7,090 bases of DNA from an uncultured Prevotella sp. (GTDB taxonomy: Bacteria > Bacteroidota > Bacteroidia > Bacteroidales > Bacteroidaceae): NCBI GenBank assembly GCA_937906495.1, contig CALCVT010000014.1, positions 1 to 7,090 on the forward strand, in the 5' to 3' direction. Every line of letters starts with the position of its first letter. The first letter of the stretch is position 1. A program made the position numbers and the translations under genes. Below, in pieces: positions 1-6,200 of the stretch. The notes under the pieces were generated by a model, which was not told where the DNA came from, made no database searches, and was given only the letters and a program-made list of their open reading frames with translations.

Positions 1-624
1 CGCCACGATTTCCGACATGAGGATAGCTACTTCGTGAGGCGTATAGAACTCACCCGCCTTCTTGCCGGCATTGGCTGCAAAGTTGCTGATCAAATACTCA
101 TACACATAGCCCAGCACGTCGTAGTCCTGACTGCCATCGGTGGGAATGTCCTTGATCAGTTTGATAAGTTCTTTCAGCGCCTTGGTCTGCGCCGTGGCAT
201 CGGTACCCAGTTTGCTCAGTCCGGCCTGCAAGGTTCTGAAGATGTCTTTATACACACCTTGGTATTGCGGACTCACCAGGCGGTCGAAGCTGTTGAGGGC
301 GCTGCTCAGCACCCCCACATTAAACTCGCCATCGCCCTTGAGCCAGGTGCCGAACAAGTGCTTGTACTCAATGAAGTAGCCTATGTTGTTTTGGCACAAC
401 GCTATCATCTGCACCATGTCCTCATCGTCGTAATCTTCAACCAAATCGGGCATATCGTCGTCGGTCCAGCCGTTCTTGTTCATCAGGTAACTCACCTCGT
501 TATCTGAGAGGAATTTATAGAAAATCAAGCCAAGGATGTAATCCTTGTATTCGTTTGCCTCAATCTTAGAGCGCATACGGTTGGCCGAAGCCCATATTCT
601 GTTAGCTAATTGCTGCTTGTTCAT
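1..624 (-). CDS. hsdM: Type I restriction-modification system DNA methyltransferase subunit HsdM, N-terminal part (cut by window edge)
   Basis: Reading the minus strand from the ATG at 624-622 gives 208 uninterrupted codons that stay open to base 1. HsdM is the N6-adenine methyltransferase subunit of type I systems; with HsdS it methylates the recognition site, and with HsdR it forms the restricting complex in the cytoplasm. The N-terminus (MNKQQLANRIWASANRMR, then YKDYILGLIFYKFLS at about residues 26-40) is typical of the helical HsdM N-terminal domain. Residues 169-180 (DVLGYVYEYLIS) followed by AGKKAGEFYTPHEVA at 186-200 match the strongly conserved entry into the N6-methyltransferase domain. 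The SAM-binding and NPPF catalytic motifs should follow but lie outside the window. Family members are usually about 500 residues, so roughly 40% is present. No Shine-Dalgarno sequence is visible, which is usual for Bacteroidota. Downstream hsdS and hsdR are expected but not seen. The family assignment is secure; the specificity cannot be inferred. Confidence 0.93.
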   Translation of the reverse strand, partial: MNKQQLANRIWASANRMRSKIEANEYKDYILGLIFYKFLSDNEVSYLMNKNGWTDDDMPDLVEDYDDEDMVQMIALCQNNIGYFIEYKHLFGTWLKGDGEFNVGVLSSALNSFDRLVSPQYQGVYKDIFRTLQAGLSKLGTDATAQTKALKELIKLIKDIPTDGSQDYDVLGYVYEYLISNFAANAGKKAGEFYTPHEVAILMSEIVA

Positions 625-649
625 AGGAAATGGTTGTTCGTAAATGGTG

Positions 650-691
650 GTCTGTCCCGTCAACGGACATGCGGTTGACGCTGTGCCAGAC
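650..691 (-). other. Inverted repeat near the hsdM start (possible leader hairpin)
   Basis: CGTCAAC at 658-664 pairs perfectly with GTTGACG at 674-680, leaving a 9-base loop. Outside it GTCTG at 650-654 pairs with CAGAC at 687-691 across an internal loop. It begins about 26 bases upstream of the hsdM ATG, so in an hsdM transcript it would sit just before the ribosome-binding region. No T-run follows on the minus strand, so it is not an obvious terminator. The pairing is read directly; any regulatory role is inference. Confidence 0.4.
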
Positions 692-720
692 AGGACGCTT
701 GGTTTGAGTTTCCCCCCTCC

Positions 721-740
721 ACACCGGCACTGCCTGGTGT
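721..740 (-). other. Small inverted repeat in the hsdM upstream region
   Basis: ACACCGG at 721-727 pairs with CCTGGTGT at 733-740 through seven pairs (721-727 with 734-740), one of them a G/T pair on the plus strand, which becomes an A/C mismatch on the minus strand. The loop is six bases. It is the weakest of the three hairpins for a minus-strand RNA and may be chance. It is recorded because it lies between two stronger inverted repeats. Confidence 0.25.
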
Positions 741-817
741 CGGCGCAGAATCAGGCACGCTAATTTCGTCATTTTTTCCGTAATAGGCAATTTTAGGAAA
801 CACAATTCGTTCAGAAG

Positions 818-876
818 CCTCCGGCCCGCCACATTTTGCAGCAAAACCCTGCTGCAAGCCACCTGCCGGAGGGCAG
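818..876 (-). other. Nested double inverted repeat with an overlapping alternative stem
   Basis: CCTCCGGC at 818-825 pairs perfectly with GCCGGAGG at 865-872. Inside this, TTGCAGCA at 836-843 pairs perfectly with TGCTGCAA at 850-857 around a six-base loop. A competing stem, CTGCC at 863-867 with GGCAG at 872-876, uses the same bases as the right arm of the outer stem, so both cannot form together. Reading the minus strand, it lies about 195-250 bases before the hsdM start. It is not followed by a T-run in that direction. It could be part of a structured leader, a small RNA, or an extragenic palindrome of the REP kind; the sequence alone does not decide. Confidence 0.45.
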
Positions 877-1000
877 CAAAAACGGTGGGTGGATTGTAGA
901 AAAACAGAAAGGGGACTGGAACGTTCGGGAGGCGGTTTAAAGTTTTTAAAATCCCGACTGCCGAAAGGCCCTAAAAACGAAGTAAAGAAACCGGTTACTG

Positions 1001-1050
1001 AAACAGGAAAGCCTCCCCGATGCCCTACGAACGAGGGCCGGGGAGGCTTT
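1001..1050 (-). terminator. Intrinsic terminator of the 646-residue secreted-protein gene
   Basis: AAAGCCTCCCCG at 1008-1019 is a perfect 12-base inverted repeat of CGGGGAGGCTTT at 1039-1050. The stem continues after a two-base bulge as GCCCT at 1022-1026 with AGGGC at 1034-1038, closing a seven-base loop. On the minus strand the stem starts 34 bases after the stop codon at 1087-1085 and ends in TTT, followed by CCTGTTTCAG, a moderate T tail. The plus-strand side is followed by GCTATTTTA, so it could act in both directions. It should insulate hsdM from the upstream gene. Confidence 0.85.
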
Positions 1051-1084
1051 GCTATTTTAGAATGTGGATGCTAAAGGCTGTGGG

Positions 1085-3025
1085 TTACTTAACCAATACC
1101 TTCTTGCCGTTAACAATGTAGAGGCCGGCAGGAAGGTTGGTCACCGTGGCTGGAACAAGCTTGCCGTCGATGGTATAAACCTCGCGGAGGGCAGCGTTGC
1201 CACTGACAACCTCGTTGATGCCGGTTTCTACACCTACACCATAGATGAGGGTGAGAGCCTCCATCGGCTCGAAGGCGGCATCAAGCACGTAGCCCTGCGG
1301 AATGGTAATGGTGTAAATGCCCTGCTCGGTAACGGGAGCAGCCGTACGCAGCTTGATCACGTTGAGGGCATCGGTGGCCAACTCGGCATGGGGCATCTCA
1401 ACGGTCTGACCTTCTTGCTTGGTCAGAAGGAGCTTGCCGGCATCAGTGTTGAGCGAAACCACCGTTTCACCGGGGAAGGTGAGGCGTACCTCAGCGAGCG
1501 ATTCAACCTTGCTGCCGTTTGCAGGAATGACCTCGAAGGCTTCAGCCTGTCCTTCAACATTGTAAGTTGCAGTGAGTTGGTCGCTATAGTCTACGCCATC
1601 GGCTGCAAGCAGGTTAACGAAGCTCAACTTTACATTCTTTTTGCCGGCTACCTCGGCAGGCACGGGAATGCGCAGCACGTACGAACCTTCGATGCTGGCA
1701 TCGGGAGTGGCCGTGTAGTCCTTGGTCACTACTTCGGCCTGCTTGTCGCCGTCGGTATATGCAAAGCGGATGCCATCGAAGCTGAACTTATTGTAGTCGG
1801 TCATCCAGAGTTCGATGGCCTCAACACCCTCGAGCGAAGAGCCGGAAGCGGGTGTAAACTCAGTGATGAGTTCGATGCTCACCTTTTGGTATTTAAGCGT
1901 ATAGGTAAAGCTTCCTAACGAACCTGCATTTTCGTTGTAGGCAAAATTGCCATCGGCACCACGCACACCGGTAATCTTGACTACGATGTTCTCGTATTCC
2001 TTGCCCGACTGCAACATGTTGGAGGGCAAACGCATTTTGCCGGTAAAGTCGCAAAGCAACACCTTACCCTCGACCGTGTAAGGGAGTTTTTCGCTGTAGT
2101 AGTCCTCAGCCTCAAAGTCGCCATAGCTCAACTGTACAAACTGCTCGGTGCTCTTTGACTCGGGAACCTGCAGGTCACCGTCGAACTCGATGCGCAGAAT
2201 GCCATTTTCGTCGCCTTTGTTCCAAAATGATTTGAAGCTGTTACCCTGTGCCAGGAGTCCGGAAGTTGCTACCACCTCAACAGGTTTGGCTGCGCATACG
2301 TAAGCAACCTCACAAATACCATCGGTGCCATACTTGATGGCCTCGTTACCGGCCATGCGCACGTTGGTCAGGCGAAGTTTGAACGTATCGCCGGCTTTGA
2401 TTGAGCCCCTCTTCATGAGGGCATAAATATCGGCTTTTGGGAAAATGGTAACGTTTACACCAGCTACACGCGAGCTGATTTTCTGAGCGTTATTGTCGCC
2501 ATAGACAATTTCGACGTTATCAATTTTAATACCTGTAGAGAAGGAGAAGGTTACCTGGGGTTCTCCGGCAATGGTAAAGGTGCTGCCGTTTTCTGGAGTT
2601 ACCGACACAAGTTCGAGGGCTGCTTCGGCACCAATCATGCTGAGCGTAAAAGTGCCCTTGGTCATGGAGAAACTGTTGTAAAAGTAATACGTTTCGCCCG
2701 ATTTTACAGGTAGTTCATAGTAGATGCGTCCGTCGGCATCGTAGTTGCGGTCGCACATAATTTCGTTAGCGTGGGCCTCATCGCTATAAACCGAAATAAA
2801 TTCGCCACCGCTGTGCGATACTTTGAGCATGCCCTCGGTTTGAGCGGTGTAGTAGCCGCTTACCGACGAATAGGCATCGAACTCGTAAGCCTTGCCCAGT
2901 TCGAGTGCACCATGGTCTTTATTGGCAGCGTGCAACAATCCTGAACCCAAGCAGGCCAGGAGGAGCACCATCAGCCAACGATACGACTGCTTCTGCAGTT
3001 GAATGAGAGTAGTTAATGATTGCAT
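1085..3025 (-). CDS. Secreted Ig-like repeat protein with T9SS type A sorting domain (646 aa)
   Basis: The protein is predicted to be exported through the Sec system and the type IX secretion system to the cell surface or outside. A polar N-terminus (residues 1-16) is followed by a hydrophobic core (WLMVLLLACLGSGLLHA, 17-33) with a plausible signal peptidase I site after LHA-33. Residues 36-133 form a small beta-rich domain with many aromatics (YYELPV, ETYYFYNSF), resembling the pre-peptidase C-terminal type of fold. Three or four Ig-like/SbsA-type units follow, at about 139-245, 248-377, 385-490 and 496-597; several open with a P-x-x-G-S signature (TPENGSTF, TPASGSS, IPANGSK). Residues 603-646 are a textbook T9SS type A sorting domain (GINEV, VYTIDGKLV, LPAGLYIVNGKKVLVK). 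No catalytic motif is visible, so an adhesin or structural role is inferred and the substrate is unknown. Minus-strand ATG at 3025; an A/T-rich leader precedes it. It has its own downstream terminator. Confidence 0.9.
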   Translation of the reverse strand: MQSLTTLIQLQKQSYRWLMVLLLACLGSGLLHAANKDHGALELGKAYEFDAYSSVSGYYTAQTEGMLKVSHSGGEFISVYSDEAHANEIMCDRNYDADGRIYYELPVKSGETYYFYNSFSMTKGTFTLSMIGAEAALELVSVTPENGSTFTIAGEPQVTFSFSTGIKIDNVEIVYGDNNAQKISSRVAGVNVTIFPKADIYALMKRGSIKAGDTFKLRLTNVRMAGNEAIKYGTDGICEVAYVCAAKPVEVVATSGLLAQGNSFKSFWNKGDENGILRIEFDGDLQVPESKSTEQFVQLSYGDFEAEDYYSEKLPYTVEGKVLLCDFTGKMRLPSNMLQSGKEYENIVVKITGVRGADGNFAYNENAGSLGSFTYTLKYQKVSIELITEFTPASGSSLEGVEAIELWMTDYNKFSFDGIRFAYTDGDKQAEVVTKDYTATPDASIEGSYVLRIPVPAEVAGKKNVKLSFVNLLAADGVDYSDQLTATYNVEGQAEAFEVIPANGSKVESLAEVRLTFPGETVVSLNTDAGKLLLTKQEGQTVEMPHAELATDALNVIKLRTAAPVTEQGIYTITIPQGYVLDAAFEPMEALTLIYGVGVETGINEVVSGNAALREVYTIDGKLVPATVTNLPAGLYIVNGKKVLVK

Positions 3026-3103
3026 AACTTAGGAGTAAAAATTAAGTGAATAATAGATTGCTTCAGGGGGTATATGTCTACCCATGCCACAGCAAGAGCT
3101 GAC
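3026..3103 (-). promoter_or_regulatory. Presumed promoter and leader region of the 646-residue secreted-protein gene
   Basis: Because a terminator closes the upstream gene at about 3104, the promoter for the gene starting at 3025 should lie in these bases or overlap the terminator. On the minus strand the last 30 bases before the ATG are A/T-rich (TTCACTTAATTTTTACTCC) and lack a Shine-Dalgarno motif, as is common in Bacteroidota. A small hairpin, GGGTA at 3068-3072 with TACCC at 3079-3083, is present. I find no clear TAnnTTTG promoter element, so the position is inferred from gene layout only. Confidence 0.35.
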
Positions 3104-3187
3104 TTAAAAATAGACACAAGGCAACAGTCAAAGAGCCGCCGGCAGATAAATTTACGGCGGGGAGGGTCTTTGTCAGTTGCCTTGTGT
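3104..3187 (-). terminator. Long compound hairpin terminator of the 1269-residue protein gene
   Basis: ACACAAGGCAAC at 3114-3125 is a perfect 12-base inverted repeat of GTTGCCTTGTGT at 3176-3187. The arms continue inward after a 3x3 internal loop as CAAAGA at 3129-3134 with TCTTTG at 3167-3172, and then CCGCC at 3136-3140 with GGCGG at 3156-3160. On the minus strand it begins 13 bases after the stop codon at 3203-3201 and is followed by CTATTTTTAAG, a good T-run. The position, orientation and tail all fit a rho-independent terminator. It is longer and more branched than such terminators need to be. Confidence 0.85.
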
Positions 3188-3200
3188 TTAATAGGTGAGA

Positions 3201-6200
3201 TTAAAGTACAACCTTCTTAACGAGGTTGCCTTCGGCAGTTGCAATGCGTACGAGCGCTACGCCACGGTAGGCAGGTACGTCGATGCTGATGGCGCCGTTG
3301 CCGTTGCCTTGAGCTACTACACGGCCATCAACCGAAACTACCTGTACAGCTGCATCAACGGGGCTCTGTACCGTTACTTTGCCGGCATGTGCACTTACCT
3401 GAATGGCATCGAGCGTACCGGTAGTAGTGTCTTCAATACCAGATGAAACACCAACCTTGGCTATGCAAGCATTGATGAGTTTGTCGGTATTACCATCGAA
3501 GAGCATCACAACAATGTCGGTATTCTTAGCCTTCGAAACCTGAGAGGGCACGTTAAAGCGGAGGTCGATTGTGTAAGTCTGACCGGCAGTTACATCGGCA
3601 GGCAGGAGGTCGGCCGTACCGGTAAAGGTGTTGCCATACCAGCCGCGAACTACGTGGTCGAAGGTGAAGGGATTCACAATATCCATACCATACTTACCAC
3701 CCTTGCCCCACTCGCCGAGGTCGGCATCTTCGATAGAGGAAAAGCCGTTCTTCTGGAAACTTACGAGTCCGTTTTCGAGTACTACGGCAAATACCTTGTG
3801 GTTCATTTCCTTGCCATTAAGGGCATACTTCACGTTGACGGGAACAGCGTAGTAGCTACCACTTTCGTCAACAGCTGCTGTAGCAGATACTTCGGCTTCA
3901 ACTGGTTTTTCGAGTTCGGCAGCTACGAGTGCCATCCAGTTGGGAGCTGAACCTTCGGGAGCTACGGGGGTGTAATCACCACCCACTTGCGACATGGGGA
4001 AGCTGATGGTTCCGCTGCGCTGTACCATACCCGAGGGAGCTGCAGTGAGGTTCAGGAAGGCAGCATAGTCGGTTACGCCAGCCGAGAAGGGGTCGCCAGT
4101 GTAGCAGTGGAGTGCCATGGGGATGAAGAGGTCGCCGTAATACTTGTGGAGGTTGTCGATTACAACGTGACCCTGCGGACAGTTTATACAGTCGGTACCG
4201 GTAAACTCCTCGAGTACGACACGCTTAACGGGCTTGAAGGCAAGCGACTTAACAGACTTGCTCAGGCTGTTTTCGGTTTCGTTCAGGCGGATTACCAAGG
4301 TGTAATTGTTGATTTCGCCTACTTCTATGGGAAGGGGCTTGCTGAAGCTGAACTCGTACTTGTCGCCCTTTTTGAGGCTGAGTCCGCTCTTCTCGATTTT
4401 GTCTACCTGCTCGCCCTCGGCGTTCTTAAGTACGATGTTGAGCGTAGTGAATACTTCCTTCTCATCGCGAACGTCAATGATACCTTTAATCGTATTCTCT
4501 GACTTGTTGACTACGGTTTCGTCGCTGGTAACAGCTACGTAGAAGGGAAGTTCGTGGAGCACCTTGACGTTGTCAACAAATACGGCGCTCTGGTTGTTAT
4601 TGTCGTTGAGGAAAGCAATGTAAACGTTCTTTCCGGCAAATTCCTTCAGGCTGATGGCGTTGTCGGTCCAGTCGCCTTCGAGCACGTCTTCGTTCTTACC
4701 GGGGTTCTGCACCTCATTGTAAACGAGCTTACCTTCCTTGCGGATTTTCTCTACCACTTCGGAGCTGAGCGCGTTGTACATGTTGTTGCTCTCCCATACA
4801 TAAACCTTGAGGCGGTCTTGTGCCGACTTTTTGTAGCCCTGGCTCTGGAAGGTGAGCTTGCAAAGCTGGTCGACAATGCGTACTTGCGGAATAACCATCC
4901 AGTCGTCGCTCTGTCCGGCGGGGCTGTACATAGAGGTGGAGGCTACAGCCATATCGCTCTTTTCGTTGTCGCGTACGGGTGCCCATCCGTAATGAGCCTT
5001 GTCAATACCAATGGCTACTGATTCCTGGCTCGGGTTGTTGCCGTCGTTATCGAGCACGAGCATGTCGTTCACGCCGTTGGCAAAGTCGGTGCTGAAGAGT
5101 ACGTTATCGTCGTACGAAATTTCGCGCTCATAAGCGCCCTTGTAATGGAGTGTGATGGCCTGGTTACCCGTTTTTTCATTACCGGTAACCTCCGTAAGAA
5201 TGTTTGCAGGAATTTCTACGCGGTAGTCAACATCCTTGTACAGGTACTGCACGGTAGCAGGGTATGCCAGTACGTTTACATCGTTCGTTGCAAGGAGGAG
5301 TTCAGCAAAGGGTTCTTTGCTGTCGCCCTGATAGAGTTTACCGCGTACGTTGCTGTCGGTCAGTTTGACAGCTGCGTCGAAGGTAATCATCAAGGGGCTG
5401 GTGGTGAGGTCGAACTTACCTACCGTTGCACCGTCCTTGGGGCTGGCTGTAGTCATCTTGACAGGAGCTTCGGTACGGCCACGGTAGCTTACCTTGATTT
5501 CGCTGTTCACACGGCTTTGGTCGCCATCAATGCAGATGGTACGTGCAGGGATAATCAGTTCATAGGGACGGTTATTGTCTGAAAGAGCTGCATTGCGGAA
5601 GGTGATGGTTACCGTTTTGCCTTCGGCCTTAAAACCTACAGCTTTGGCAACTTCAGCCCCGCCAATCTTCTTTTTCAGTGTTACAGCCTTAGCAGCACCT
5701 ACCACCTTGACATTGCGATCGAAGGTAAGGGTTACGGTGTTGAGGATTGAAATGGCTGTGCTCTGTGCGGGGAATACCTGGTACGAACCCAACAGGTTGG
5801 TCGATGCTGCAATGTCGGTAAAGCGTTCGGGTATATTGGCAATATAGCTTTCGCCCGGACCGATAATTACGGCCATGGTCAATCCATCGTTCGATACGGC
5901 TGCAGGAGTACCAGAGTTGGTCTGGTTCATTGAAGCAAGGATGTCCATTCCATACTTCTGCTTGATGGTTTGTGCAAACTCAATCCAGTAGTTACCGCTA
6001 CGCACTACAAAGTCGCGGTAGGGGCTTGCTGCCGGACCTGCACCGAACACGTTACCCTGGTTATCGATAGTCCAACCATATTTTTCGATGCTCTCGCCAT
6101 CGTCGTACACCTCAATTTTACCGGTGCTGACATTGTAGCGATAAGGAATTTCGTATTCAGAGGGGAATTCGCTTCCGGCTTGCTTCTTTACCATATAGGC

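Larger units (their letters stand above)
625..1007. other. Intergenic region upstream of hsdM with several inverted repeats, no convincing gene
   Basis: This stretch separates the hsdM start from the terminator of the upstream secreted-protein gene. Short reading frames exist on both strands, but they use GTG or TTG starts or run through the terminator hairpin, and their translations show no recognisable domain. It should hold the hsdM promoter. I looked on the minus strand for the Bacteroides-type -7 element (TAnnTTTG) and found no exact match, so no promoter is placed. What it does show is at least three inverted repeats (listed separately), which could make a structured 5' leader for hsdM. 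The part from about 880 to 1005 is A-rich on the plus strand (T-rich on the minus strand) and contains one weaker inverted repeat, TCGGGA at 925-930 with TCCCGA at 952-957. Confidence 0.6.

Noticed and set aside
34..507. Plus-strand frame of 157 codons at the left edge
   Set aside because: It is antisense to hsdM, whose N-terminal domain and GEFYTP motif are unambiguous on the minus strand.
602..862. Minus-strand frame of 86 codons overlapping the start of hsdM
   Set aside because: It depends on a GTG start, overlaps the first codons of hsdM in another frame, runs through the inverted repeats and has no recognisable features.
889..1074. Plus-strand frame of 61 codons
   Set aside because: It reads through the terminator hairpin at 1008-1050, and its composition (many K, R, G, P) is that expected from this non-coding sequence.
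1064..1918. Plus-strand open frame of 284 codons
   Set aside because: It lies entirely antisense to the 646-residue secreted protein, whose signal peptide, Ig-like repeats and sorting domain are clear. The antisense translation has no recognisable domain.
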